Positions 8,837 through 18,196 of a stretch of 64,000 bases of DNA are shown here, piece by piece. Source of the stretch: CAILUG01 sp038125665. Its GTDB lineage: Bacteria; Pseudomonadota; Gammaproteobacteria; Pseudomonadales; Pseudohongiellaceae. The position numbers and the translations under genes are program-made. The stretch covers positions 158,888 to 222,887 of the forward strand of contig JAYPEI010000003.1 in NCBI GenBank assembly GCA_038125665.1, written 5' to 3'. Below the pieces are notes generated by a model that made no database searches, was not told the origin of the DNA, and saw nothing but the letters and a program-made list of their open reading frames with translations. Positions within the stretch are counted from its first letter, which is position 1. Each line of letters begins with the position of its first letter.

Positions 8837-10990
8837 TTAGCCTATCAATTCACGCGAAAATGGGAGACGACGAATTCGTTGTCCTGTTAGTTGGTACCAC
8901 GCGTTCGCTATTGCTGGTCCTATAACAGGAGTTGCCGGTTCACCAATACCTGTTGGATCGGCTTGTGAGGGCACGATAACAACATCAATCTTAGGAGCTT
9001 GATGCAGACGCACCACAGGATAATCATGGAAGTTGCTCGTCTGGACTCTTCCTTTTTCGATGGTAATTTCTCCCATCAAAGCCGCACTCATACCCATCAT
9101 AATGGCACTTTCAACTTGTGCCTCGATGATATGTGGATTGATCGCAATACCAATGTCAATGACACAAGTAACACTTACCACTTTAGGCAAGCCGGCTTGA
9201 TCTTTCGTGACCTCCACAATTTGTGCCACACGCCCACTAAACGCTTCATTATAGGCAAAACCAGCAGCAATCCCCTCTGGTAACTGCTTACCCCAACCAT
9301 ATCGTTCGGCACAGATTTGTATCACATTCTTTGCTCTCACATCTTCCATTAGAGCTAAACGCCCCTCAATGGGATCCTGGCCAGTTGCCTCTAGCAACTC
9401 ATCCATGAAAGTTTCTTTCGAGTAAGCAGTATGGGTATGACTGACAGAGCGCCATGACAGACATGGCACCCCGGATTCTGCCATATGGTAATCCATACTT
9501 GTGTTAGGCACTCCATAGGGCAAGAGATTAGCACCCTCTATAGCCAGAGGATCTACATCGTTCTGTACCATGAAGCCCAGGAAGGTTCCTTTTACAAAGG
9601 ACTGACCAACTAATCGACTTTCCCATGCCGTTATAGTCCCGTTGCCATCAAGAGCCGCTCGAAGTCGATGTACAAAAAGTGGACGATAGAAACCAGCTCT
9701 CATATCGTCTTCTCGAGTATAAATCAGTTTAATTGGATAACGGCCGTCAGTGGCTTTCACGATGGTGGCTGTTTCCCATTCCATATCATTCACAAAGTTG
9801 GCTTTCCTTCCAAAACCACCGCCCGCGTAAAGATTAATAATGGAGACATTTTCTTCAGGAATTCCCAAGGTTTCTGCGACACGAGATTGCTCCATAGAAG
9901 GCATCTGGGTACCTGATCGCAACACAGCGTTGGTGCCATCAAATTCAATAGTGCAGTTCACAGGCTCCATACACGCATGTGCGAGATATGGAAAGACAAA
10001 TTCTGACTCTATAACTTTGGAGGCTGCAGCGAAGGCAGCTTCAGTGTCTCCTCGTTGTTCGAAAGGTGCGCCAGGAATAGTCAACAAAGATCTGTAGTCA
10101 CTTATTATTTCTTCAGTGCCACGGAGTTCTGCTTCACTTTCATCCCATTGGGTCTCAAGTAGTTGACGTCCACGCATAGCTCCCCAGGTTGTCTTTGCTA
10201 GTACTGCGACTCCACGGGGAATTTCAACGACTTCAACGACATCAGGAATAGTAAGAGCTTTTGAGGCATCGAAACTAACAAGTTTAGCCCCGAAGCTTGG
10301 AGCGTGGGCAACCACAGCAACAAGCTGGCCAGCCGTTTGAATGTCTTGTGTGTAAATTGCTTTCCCTGTTGATTTTTCAAGGCTATCCACTTTGGGCAAG
10401 CTTTGGCCGATCAGGGTGAACTCGGAGGGGTCTTTCAAGCTTACTGTATCTGGCACTTTTTGCTGATTGGCAGCCTCAGCCAGTTCGCCAAAGGTTGCGC
10501 TATGCCCAGACTCATCACTGACAATTCCTTTGCTAACAGTTATCTCCTTAGGAGACACCTTCCAGCGCTCTGCAGCGGCAGCTACAAGCATCGCTCTTGC
10601 TGTGGCACCCACTTGCCGGTACTGAATCCATGCGTTAGGGATACTCATGGATCCCCCCGTACCCTGGACACCAAGCATTAAATGAGCATAAATCTTAACA
10701 TTTGCGGGAGCAGCAACAACACCAATCTGCGACCAGTCTGCATCAAGCTCATCACCTAAAATAGTGGCAAGCCCTGTATAAACCCCCTGCCCCATCTCTG
10801 TATGTTTTGAAATCACAGTAACTGTGTTATCCGGAGCAATATGTACAAAAGCACTAGGTGGAGCCTCAGGGATTTCCAAAGCTTGTCCTTGCACTCCCCT
10901 AGGTAATAAATGAAAACCTAAGGTCAGCCCCGTTCCAAGAGTTGCGGAGATCTGAAGGAATTGGCGACGATTTAGCGGTGCACTTGTCAT
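8837..10990 (-). CDS. Molybdopterin-binding aldehyde/isoquinoline oxidoreductase, large (beta) subunit-like
   Basis: Large subunit of a xanthine-oxidase-family molybdenum hydroxylase of the isoquinoline 1-oxidoreductase (IorB) or membrane aldehyde dehydrogenase type. The 717-residue protein starts with a twin-arginine signal (NRRQFLQISATLG), so it is exported folded to the periplasm. Family signatures include DNTVTVISKHTEMGQGVYTGLATI, AGGGFGRK around residue 395 for cofactor contact, and TGIGEPATPVIGPAIANA near the C-terminus, whose Glu is the expected catalytic base. AGGAG lies 6 bases before the ATG. The small [2Fe-2S] subunit that normally accompanies IorB is not adjacent; the only operon partner is a SnoaL-like gene. 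Substrate unknown, probably an N-heterocycle or aldehyde. Confidence 0.9.
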   Translation of the reverse strand: MTSAPLNRRQFLQISATLGTGLTLGFHLLPRGVQGQALEIPEAPPSAFVHIAPDNTVTVISKHTEMGQGVYTGLATILGDELDADWSQIGVVAAPANVKIYAHLMLGVQGTGGSMSIPNAWIQYRQVGATARAMLVAAAAERWKVSPKEITVSKGIVSDESGHSATFGELAEAANQQKVPDTVSLKDPSEFTLIGQSLPKVDSLEKSTGKAIYTQDIQTAGQLVAVVAHAPSFGAKLVSFDASKALTIPDVVEVVEIPRGVAVLAKTTWGAMRGRQLLETQWDESEAELRGTEEIISDYRSLLTIPGAPFEQRGDTEAAFAAASKVIESEFVFPYLAHACMEPVNCTIEFDGTNAVLRSGTQMPSMEQSRVAETLGIPEENVSIINLYAGGGFGRKANFVNDMEWETATIVKATDGRYPIKLIYTREDDMRAGFYRPLFVHRLRAALDGNGTITAWESRLVGQSFVKGTFLGFMVQNDVDPLAIEGANLLPYGVPNTSMDYHMAESGVPCLSWRSVSHTHTAYSKETFMDELLEATGQDPIEGRLALMEDVRAKNVIQICAERYGWGKQLPEGIAAGFAYNEAFSGRVAQIVEVTKDQAGLPKVVSVTCVIDIGIAINPHIIEAQVESAIMMGMSAALMGEITIEKGRVQTSNFHDYPVVRLHQAPKIDVVIVPSQADPTGIGEPATPVIGPAIANAWYQLTGQRIRRLPFSRELIG

Positions 10991-11130
10991 GGGTGGCTCC
11001 TAGATAATTCCTTATAATTTCAGAAATATTAACCCAAATGGGATAAATTTTCTCTCCCTCTTAGCTTTGACATTCAGGTAGACTTTTCAACACCAAATAA
11101 TTTGAATGAAATTGGCACAGGAAACAAGAT

Positions 11131-12045
11131 ATGTTGACCATACTGGAGCAATTACTACCAATCTTCGCCAGCTTCTCATTGGGCGTTTTGCTTCGATATA
11201 AAGGCTTGGCTAACAGGGATCAGGGTGATTTTCTCTTAAGACTTGTGTTCTTTGTCTGCCTTCCCCTATTGATACTGCTTTCGGTATCTCAACTAGACTT
11301 TACCGTTGACAAAGTAGTCCTGCCTTTACTCAACATTCTAGTCAATGTCATTGCCATGCTGGCCGCTTGGATGTTGGGACTTCTGTTAAAAATGAACCAG
11401 CGATCCCTTGGTACACTTCTGGTAGGAACGGCAATAGTGAACAATGCCTTTATGTTCCCTTTTACTCAATATCTGTATGGGGATGAAGGCTTTGCCGATG
11501 CTATTTTGTGGGATTTTGGTAATGCATTGTTCATGTCTACCGTAGTCTATGTGATAGCTTTCCGTTATGGGGGAGAACACCAGCAAGGCTGGGGTATGTT
11601 ATTAAAAATATTAAAGTCACCCTTAGTATGGTCCCTATTGGTGTCGGTTGGCTTCGCGCTCACGTATACACGTCTGCCATTGACCTTTGTCACCATGCTA
11701 AGCCCATTAGCTCAGTTGACTTCACCTCTCATACTAATAGGTTTAGGCATCCTTAGCTCACCCCGTGTTGACAATCCTTTACTCAGCTTTTCAACTATAG
11801 GACTGCGAATGGCATTAGGCTTGCTCGTTGGGATAGTGCTAGCCACAGCGTTTGGTCTAGAGGGTAACACTTTTAAGGTGGTTGCGCTTTGTAGTGGCGC
11901 CCCTATAGGCTTTAACGCAGTTACTCTATGCTCGATGTCAAAACTAGATGCCGAAAGCTCCGCCTCGGCGACTTCTATATCAGTCTTACTTGGCCTCATA
12001 TGGATTCCCTTACTCGCATTGTTTATTGAGACTATAGCACCCTGA
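11131..12045 (+). CDS. AEC (auxin efflux carrier) family transporter
   Basis: Inner-membrane permease of 304 residues with about ten hydrophobic segments and the family's split into two five-helix halves. The N-terminus ILPIFASFSLGVLLRYKG and the SPLVWSLLVSVGFAL start of the second half are typical. Members export or import small organic acids, malonate or amino acids. AGGA lies 8 bases before the ATG. It diverges from the molybdenum hydroxylase gene across 140 bp, so the two could share a control region. Substrate cannot be read from sequence. Confidence 0.87.
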   Translation: MLTILEQLLPIFASFSLGVLLRYKGLANRDQGDFLLRLVFFVCLPLLILLSVSQLDFTVDKVVLPLLNILVNVIAMLAAWMLGLLLKMNQRSLGTLLVGTAIVNNAFMFPFTQYLYGDEGFADAILWDFGNALFMSTVVYVIAFRYGGEHQQGWGMLLKILKSPLVWSLLVSVGFALTYTRLPLTFVTMLSPLAQLTSPLILIGLGILSSPRVDNPLLSFSTIGLRMALGLLVGIVLATAFGLEGNTFKVVALCSGAPIGFNAVTLCSMSKLDAESSASATSISVLLGLIWIPLLALFIETIAP

Positions 12046-12151
12046 ACTTGTTTACTGTTGCCAACTAATTACTTTCACTCAGATTGTGGAAATCGAAACA
12101 TAAGCCCCAATACTATTTATATAATTAACTTTAATAATTTGGGATAAGATA

Positions 12152-13366
12152 ATGGAATGTTTAGAAAATTTTGACAAGCCTCTTGTGTATCCAGTGCGTG
12201 GGCTATCCCCTCAATGGCGCCCCCTAAGCGCTAACTATTCCAAGGGGGAACAAAATTATCGAACATTAGCAAGAGCCCTGTCTGGTATGCAAAAAGAGGC
12301 TATTGTTAGTCGCCCGAATGGTAGCGGGTGGCGCATGGTCTGTGATGAGGGGCCCTATTTAAATGGCACCGACCTTGCTCCTTTCCCTCTAGGATTTTTT
12401 TGTGCTGGCATGGTCGCTGCTTACATGAGTGAAGTCCTAGAGCTCTTTGAAGAATTCAAACTTCCATGGCGACGTTTAAAGCTAGTTCAAGAGAATCGTT
12501 ATGCAATGGAAGGCTCTGCCTTAAAAGGTACCATGATGGGGAGCGCTCTCCCAGTGACTTTACAATTGAGTGTAGATACAACTGCCAGCAGGGCAACTAT
12601 AGATGAGCTGCTACAGTTAGGTTTACTTCGCTCTCCTGTTTATCACTTACTGAATGACTCTCTGAATAACTCTTTTGGCCTAAGTCACAATGGTCAGAAT
12701 CTACCTGTGAAAAAATTACTTCAATTCGACAGTGACTCACTGCCTCTGCCAACTTTATTTGCTGAGTTAGCACCAGCACATGCAGATTTTAATCCAAACA
12801 TCATTGAGAAGACATTTAGCATTGATCGCCAGGAGGGTGTGATTGGTGGCGTTGCTTCATCCTTACAACCCACACAAAAGCGCGAGCTCCATATGCGTGG
12901 TACTTGTGTATTAGATGCTCAGGAAAGTGCACAAATAAAAGATGGTGATAAGCCACTTCAATATATAAATGTACGTCTTTTTCAACCAAGAGGCAGTGAA
13001 TTCAGCTTTGTCGCTGAAAGTCTGTACTCCTCGAAGGAACGCGCTCCGACAGGTCTGGATTATCTGAATGCTGGCATTGCTTTTTGTTTTCTCACACAAG
13101 CTGGACGTTACGCAAGTATCTGCAAACAAGACTTAGAGGATTATCGTTTGTTACAAGATTTTAATTATAGCCCTGGGGGCAAGGAAGACCATGGTCGCAC
13201 ATCACCTTTACTGACCAAGCTCTGGCTAAACTCATGTGCAAGCGATGAATTCGCGACTCAACTGCTAACTATGTCGGAACAAACTTGCTTCCTGCATGGC
13301 GCATGTCGACAACAAGTTCCGGTTGAATGCCTCCCACTGAAAAGGGTCATTCCCTATATTCCGTGA
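12152..13366 (+). CDS. Tandem OsmC-like domain protein
   Basis: A 404-residue cytoplasmic protein that appears to hold two OsmC/Ohr-type folds. Half one (roughly 60-185) has the hydrophobic helix PLGFFCAGMVAAYM, a strand-rich middle, and DTTASRATIDELLQLGLLRSPVY, which mirrors the family's second helix. Half two (roughly 245-395) repeats this with TGLDYLNAGIAFCFLTQAG and MSEQTCFLHGACRQQVPVE. Cys312 and Cys379 in the second half sit where the peroxidatic and resolving cysteines of OsmC/Ohr are expected. In the first half the aligned positions are about Val88 and Ser161, so that half is probably non-catalytic. Predicted role: thiol-dependent reduction of organic hydroperoxides, or a binding variant. 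Domain reading is by eye. Confidence 0.68.
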   Translation: MECLENFDKPLVYPVRGLSPQWRPLSANYSKGEQNYRTLARALSGMQKEAIVSRPNGSGWRMVCDEGPYLNGTDLAPFPLGFFCAGMVAAYMSEVLELFEEFKLPWRRLKLVQENRYAMEGSALKGTMMGSALPVTLQLSVDTTASRATIDELLQLGLLRSPVYHLLNDSLNNSFGLSHNGQNLPVKKLLQFDSDSLPLPTLFAELAPAHADFNPNIIEKTFSIDRQEGVIGGVASSLQPTQKRELHMRGTCVLDAQESAQIKDGDKPLQYINVRLFQPRGSEFSFVAESLYSSKERAPTGLDYLNAGIAFCFLTQAGRYASICKQDLEDYRLLQDFNYSPGGKEDHGRTSPLLTKLWLNSCASDEFATQLLTMSEQTCFLHGACRQQVPVECLPLKRVIPYIP

Positions 13367-13587
13367 AAAAAAGTTTAGAAGTTTTCTGAGGTCAATGTCC
13401 TGTCGCCAACGAAAGATCAGTGCGCTCTTTTTTGGGGTATTATCAAGAGGATTCATAATCTCAAATTTAAATTATTTAAAAGCTATAGCATAAGCGCCCT
13501 AGAGTTAATAGAATGCCTGACCGCTTTATGCAATACAGTTTACCAGCGGCACAAGTGTTAACTAGTCAACTTCGATGAGGTAAATCT

Positions 13588-14082
13588 ATGACCATGTATG
13601 AAAGCTCTGTTCCTGTGCTCGTGCGTGCGCTTTCTAATTTGAAACACATCTTAGAAATCGGACAGAGTCATGCGGCTGATAAGAAAATTGATGAGTCCAT
13701 CTTTACGGCAGCCCGCTTATTTCCTGATATGTTGCCATTGACTAAGCAGGTACAAATTGCTTGTGATGTCGCCAAAGGTTGTGGAGGTCGTCTAGCAGGG
13801 ATTGAACTACCCAAATACGAGGATAACGAAATCTCTTTTGACGAACTGAAAGCACGTGTAGAGAAGACAATCAAATTTCTCCAAGAGATTTCACCAGAGA
13901 GTATCAATGGGCAGGAAGAAAAGTCCATCACTATCAAAGCAGGACCTAATGAGCTCACCTTCGTGGGGACACAATTCCTAAATGAATGGGTGATGCCAAA
14001 CGTTTATTTCCATATAACTACCACTTACAACCTCCTTCGAAAGAGTGGAGTTGCCGTGGGTAAACGAGATTTCCTTGGTTAA
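13588..14082 (+). CDS. DUF1993 family protein
   Basis: A 164-residue helical protein of the DUF1993 family, related in fold to DinB-like four-helix bundles. Family features seen are the N-terminal MYESSVPVLVRALSNLKHIL helix, ARLFPDMLPLTKQVQIACD, and the C-terminal NEWVMPNVYFHITTTYNLLRKSGVAVGKRDFLG. Biochemical role unknown. GAGG precedes the ATG. It ends 9 bp from the convergent fpr stop codon and follows the tandem OsmC gene after 221 bp. Confidence 0.85.
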   Translation: MTMYESSVPVLVRALSNLKHILEIGQSHAADKKIDESIFTAARLFPDMLPLTKQVQIACDVAKGCGGRLAGIELPKYEDNEISFDELKARVEKTIKFLQEISPESINGQEEKSITIKAGPNELTFVGTQFLNEWVMPNVYFHITTTYNLLRKSGVAVGKRDFLG

Positions 14083-14091
14083 GGATTACTC

Positions 14092-14865
14092 TTACTCAAC
14101 AAATGCTCGTTCAACAACATAATGACCTAGATTTCCACCTCGTGATTCATAGAAGCCAAATTTTTGGAGGATGTTACAAACATCCTTCAGCATTGAAGGT
14201 GAGCCACAAAGCATGAAGCGGTCATTCTCTTGAGACAAAGCAGGCAAGTCCAGATCTTTCTGTATTTTGCCTGCTAAGAGCAAATCTGTGATACGCCCGT
14301 TATAAGTGTAGGGTTCGCGAGTTACTGTAGGGTAATAAAGCAACTTATTGGATACATATTCTCCTAAAAACTCATGCTCAGGTAGCTCCTTACTAATATA
14401 GTCTTGATAGGCCAATTCACTAATAAACCGAGTTCCATGAACTAGGATCACTTTGTCGTAAAGATCATAGATTTCAGGATCTTTGATAATACTCATGAAT
14501 GGCGCTAAGCCTGTGCCCGTTCCTAATAAATATAGGTGCCTACCCGGTAATAAATTCTCTACCACAAGGGTTCCCGTAGGTTTCGCCCCTACCAATACTT
14601 TGTCTCCAACTTGAAGGTGTTGAAGACGAGAAGTCAGAGCCCCTTCTTGGACTTTAATTGAAAAAAACTCTAGCTCCTCCTCGTGATTTGCTGACACCAT
14701 GGAATAAGCCCTAACTAGAGGTTTTTCGTTAATCTCCAAGCCAATCATTGTGAAAAAGCCGTTCTTGAAGCGAAAGCTAGGATCTCTTGTAGTTGTAAAG
14801 CTAAAAAGGGTGTCATTCCAGTGACGAACGCTGGTGACTGTTTCATGTTGATATTTGCTACTCAT
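14092..14865 (-). CDS. fpr: Ferredoxin--NADP(+) reductase
   Basis: FAD enzyme that moves electrons between NADPH and ferredoxin or flavodoxin, often in oxidative-stress defence. The 257-residue length matches the bacterial subclass I enzyme. The FAD-binding RAYSM motif is followed by the FSIKVQEGALTSRLQHL segment; LLGTGTGLAPFMS is the NADP-binding glycine motif; RFMLCGSPSMLKDV binds the nicotinamide side; and the tail GGNLGHYVVERAFVE is the family's extended C-terminus. It diverges from a LysR-type regulator gene with 117 bp between starts, the arrangement of fpr and finR in Pseudomonas, which suggests regulation by that protein. Confidence 0.94.
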   Translation of the reverse strand: MSSKYQHETVTSVRHWNDTLFSFTTTRDPSFRFKNGFFTMIGLEINEKPLVRAYSMVSANHEEELEFFSIKVQEGALTSRLQHLQVGDKVLVGAKPTGTLVVENLLPGRHLYLLGTGTGLAPFMSIIKDPEIYDLYDKVILVHGTRFISELAYQDYISKELPEHEFLGEYVSNKLLYYPTVTREPYTYNGRITDLLLAGKIQKDLDLPALSQENDRFMLCGSPSMLKDVCNILQKFGFYESRGGNLGHYVVERAFVE

Positions 14866-14982
14866 GTGACTGCCTTTTAAATCTTGTTAGCTGACCTTAA
14901 CTTCTGACGATGAGAAGTTTACACCCAATATCCTATATATGTATAATCGTTAATGTCACTAATGATATACGAATAAAACGAT

Positions 14983-15885
14983 ATGAGATTCTCTCTCAGA
15001 CAACTTCAGGTTTTTGTTACCACAGCCAAGTACGAAAATATTTCAAAAGCCGCCCAACACTTATCCATGTCACAATCTGCTGCTAGTGACTCCTTGCGGG
15101 AACTTGAAGCTCTGTACAACACTCAACTATTTGATCGAGTGGGAAAGAGATTACAGTTAAATGAGACTGGTCAGGATCTACTGCCTCATGCTGAAGAATT
15201 AATGACACGAGCCAGGGAACTTGAGCAAAACATCACATCACAGGTTCAAAGTGGTTCCCTAAAAATAGGTGCGACGCAGACTGTAGCAACAACTCTTGCC
15301 TTACCACTTATAAGTAACTTTCAAAAGCAATACCCAAAGAGTCAACTCACACTAGAGATCGGCAATACGCTGAGTATAAGCATGAAAGTGGCTAATTTCG
15401 AATTAGATGTTGCATTAATCGAAGGTGAAATTAATAACCCACAATTAAACATCGTGCCTTGGGTTGCTGATGAACTCCAAGTATTTTGCCATCCTGAACA
15501 TCCCCTTTCAAATCAGCACAATTTAAAAGAGCAAAATCTTCTGGAGTACAATTGGATACTAAGAGAGCCGGGCTCTGGTACTAGACAGACTTTTGATCGA
15601 GTCATGCATGATATGTTGCCACAGTTAACAATAGCACTGGAGCTTCAACAAAACGAGGCTGTTCTAACAGCAGTAAAAGAAAATCTTGGCTTAGGCTGTC
15701 TATCCAGACTGTGTCTCACTCAAGCGGTAACACTAGGTGAAATCTGTCTACTACCAGTGGCTAGAAGACGGTTTCAACGTAACTTTTATCTGATCACTCA
15801 TAAGAATAAGTATCAATCGTTAGCTATGAAACAATGGCTGGCACTTGTGAAATCCTCAGAAACAGAAATAAATCCGGCAAGCTAG
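14983..15885 (+). CDS. LysR-type transcriptional regulator divergent from fpr (FinR-like)
   Basis: DNA-binding regulator of 300 residues. The N-terminal winged helix-turn-helix (about 1-60) contains NISKAAQHLSMSQSAASDSLRELE, and the rest is a periplasmic-binding-like effector domain with IGATQTVATTLALPLISNF and REPGSGTRQTFDR. Its gene is divergent from fpr, so it probably controls fpr and itself from the 117-bp shared region. In Pseudomonas the equivalent FinR activates fpr under superoxide or iron stress; equivalence here is inferred from position and family. Also resembles CysB/YeiE-type LysR proteins. Confidence 0.87.
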   Translation: MRFSLRQLQVFVTTAKYENISKAAQHLSMSQSAASDSLRELEALYNTQLFDRVGKRLQLNETGQDLLPHAEELMTRARELEQNITSQVQSGSLKIGATQTVATTLALPLISNFQKQYPKSQLTLEIGNTLSISMKVANFELDVALIEGEINNPQLNIVPWVADELQVFCHPEHPLSNQHNLKEQNLLEYNWILREPGSGTRQTFDRVMHDMLPQLTIALELQQNEAVLTAVKENLGLGCLSRLCLTQAVTLGEICLLPVARRRFQRNFYLITHKNKYQSLAMKQWLALVKSSETEINPAS

Positions 15886-16528
15886 TTATCTTTAGCATAA
15901 AAAATAGGACTCTTACTTTTTACTCAAAGAGAAAGTTAATTGTCGTCATAACGAGCGACTACTCTTCAAAGACAAAGCCGTTTTAATGATAGTTAGTAGC
16001 AATTCAGATCTAGAGGCAACTAAAATCTTGCAGCCATTAATGCTAAATGAGTGTCTTGTACTACAGTCACTGATTTAAAGCGGATCCCGATCTTCTTTAA
16101 AAGTCGCCCTAAACTAAAAAAAATTATTCAATCTCAGACAACTGCTATAATGGTAATGACAAAGGACTAACAGAGGTCTGCTATACGCATCGGGCTTAAT
16201 GTGAGCACTTCCAACTACCCTTATCAGATTTTTTTATTCAAATTGCACTGACTCCTGATTCATAGACTCTCGAGGATCACATCATCTTTATCAAGATCAG
16301 AAGATTTATGGGAAAGATGAACCCACCAACATCCCAAGACTCTTAACTCAAAGTGATGTCACTGATACATCGTATGGCAGATTATTAATGATATGGGTTC
16401 TGGAGCTAGCGTTGCATAAGAACCTTTTGAGTAGCTATTGTCCGCAGAGACTCCTTCCAGTGTAGATAAACTACCAAATCATCTGGGTCGATAAGAAACT
16501 GAAACAAAGAAGAGTTCGTAATTAGACT
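15886..16528. other. Gene-free region between LysR regulator and photolyase gene
   Basis: A 643-bp AT-rich stretch with stop codons in all frames and no recognisable gene, tRNA, repeat or terminator. The following gene carries the assembly gap. It could hold a decayed gene or an sRNA, but nothing in the sequence supports either. Confidence 0.45.
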
Positions 16529-18044
16529 ATGAAATCTAAAGTATTGTTACAGTTCCCTCATCAACTTTTTGACTTATCAAAGTTTAAGGGACTTCAGACT
16601 CAAGTTAAAGAAGTGGTTCTTATTGAAGAACCACTTCTTTTTACACATTATGCTTTTCATCGTAAAAAACTTATGGTGCAAAGAGCAAGCATGAAAGCTT
16701 ATGCTGCAGAATTGGTTGCGCAAAACTTCACCGTACGCTATATAGANNNNNNNNNNGCCAGATACTGATCTTTATCTGCAAGATCTGTTGGAAGAAATCT
16801 CTGATGAAGGTATAACAATTATTTGTTGTTTTGATGTCTGTGATAACTGGCTTGAGAAGAAGATCACTATGGCTGCTCATCAAAGCAAATTAAAAGTAGA
16901 ATGGCTACAAAATTCTGCGTTTTTGTTATCTAAAGAGCAACTGTCACAACACTTCAACATAAATCGTAAAAAATACTTGCATAATACTTTTTATACTAAG
17001 CAGCGTCAGAATTTTAATATCTTGCTAGACGAAACTGGAAAACCGCTAGGAGGAAAATGGAGTTTCGACAATGAGAACAGAAATACCTTTCCACGCCGAG
17101 CTAAGGCCCCTTCAGTTCTTAGTCTGGCAAAAAACTCTTATGAAGAAGATGCGGTACAGTGGGTAGATAAAAAGTTTCCAAACAACCCTGGCTCTACAGA
17201 GGGAGGGCTTTTGCGATATCCAATAACTCGAAAAGAAGCTGAAATATGGCTACAAAACTTTCTTGAAGAACGCTTTTGTGGTTTTGGCACTTATGAGGAT
17301 GCTATTGTTTCGCAAGAATTCCTACTTCATCACAGTCTATTAAGTCCTCTTTTAAATTGTGGCCTGTTAACCCCTGAACTGGTCATTAGCAGTGCAATAA
17401 ATTATGCATTTGCACATAAAATACCTCTCAATGATGTAGAAGGTTTTGTCCGTCAGATTATAGGATGGCGAGAATTTATAAGAGGTTTGTATATCTTTCA
17501 TGGCACACAACAGAGAACAGGTAATTATTTTAATTTCACTTATGAGCTTCCAGCTACCTTCTACACTGGTACTACAGGTATCCTACCTGTAGATGATGTC
17601 ATCAAAAAAGTTATCTCTGAGGCATATTGCCACCATATAGAGCGATTGATGATCCTGGGCTGTTTTATGTTGCTAACTGAGTGTCATCCCCATGGTGTAT
17701 ACCAATGGTTCATGGAGCATTTCATTGATGCCTATGATTGGGTTATGGTTCCAAACGTATACGGCATGAGTCAATTTGCCGACGGAGGACTCATGGCAAC
17801 CAAACCTTACATTTGCGCAAGTAATTATGTGCTAAAAATGAGTAACTATCAAAAGGGGGATTGGTGTGAAATTTGGGATGCATTATTTTGGCGTTTTTTA
17901 GCTCGTCACAAAGACAAAATGAAAAACAAACCTAGACTTAGTTTATTACTTGGGCAGTTTAATAGAAAGCCTCAGTCTGACCGACAACAACAACTAAATC
18001 TGGCAGAAGATTTTCTTCAAAGATTTCATAACCAACGAAACTAG
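16529..18044 (+). CDS. Cryptochrome/photolyase family protein (PhrB-like), interrupted by assembly gap
   Basis: FAD light-dependent DNA repair or photoreceptor protein of the bacterial (6-4) photolyase/CryB group. The N-terminal part is in one frame up to the 10-base N run at 16747-16756; the rest continues in another frame from 16758, so the gap length is arbitrary and the gene is probably intact. The C-terminal half has the group's hallmarks: AHHIERLM-like YCHHIERLMILG, DAYDWVMVPNVYGMSQFADGGLMATKPY, and FWRFLARHK. The segment carrying three of the four iron-sulfur cysteines in classical members is shortened to NYQKGDWCEIWDALFW, and the upstream ligand region reads GILPVDD without Cys. It therefore looks like a cluster-free member. 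Confidence 0.85.
16747..16756. other. Assembly gap (10 N)
   Basis: Ten unknown bases lie inside the photolyase-like gene. The reading frame differs on the two sides, and both flanks continue the same protein family, so the true gap is unlikely to be exactly 10 bases. It is a scaffold artefact and not evidence for a frameshift. Confidence 0.97.
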
Positions 18045-18196
18045 GTTCTTGCGCCAAATTGCATTCTCAGGCAACTTTGCTGACATAATGAAGCCAACGA
18101 GAATCTTCAGAGTAGACGACTATTAATACGAAATCTGCAGTATTGATTTGGCTAAATATTCTCCATATTTCTACTTCAAACTCGCCATAGACACTA

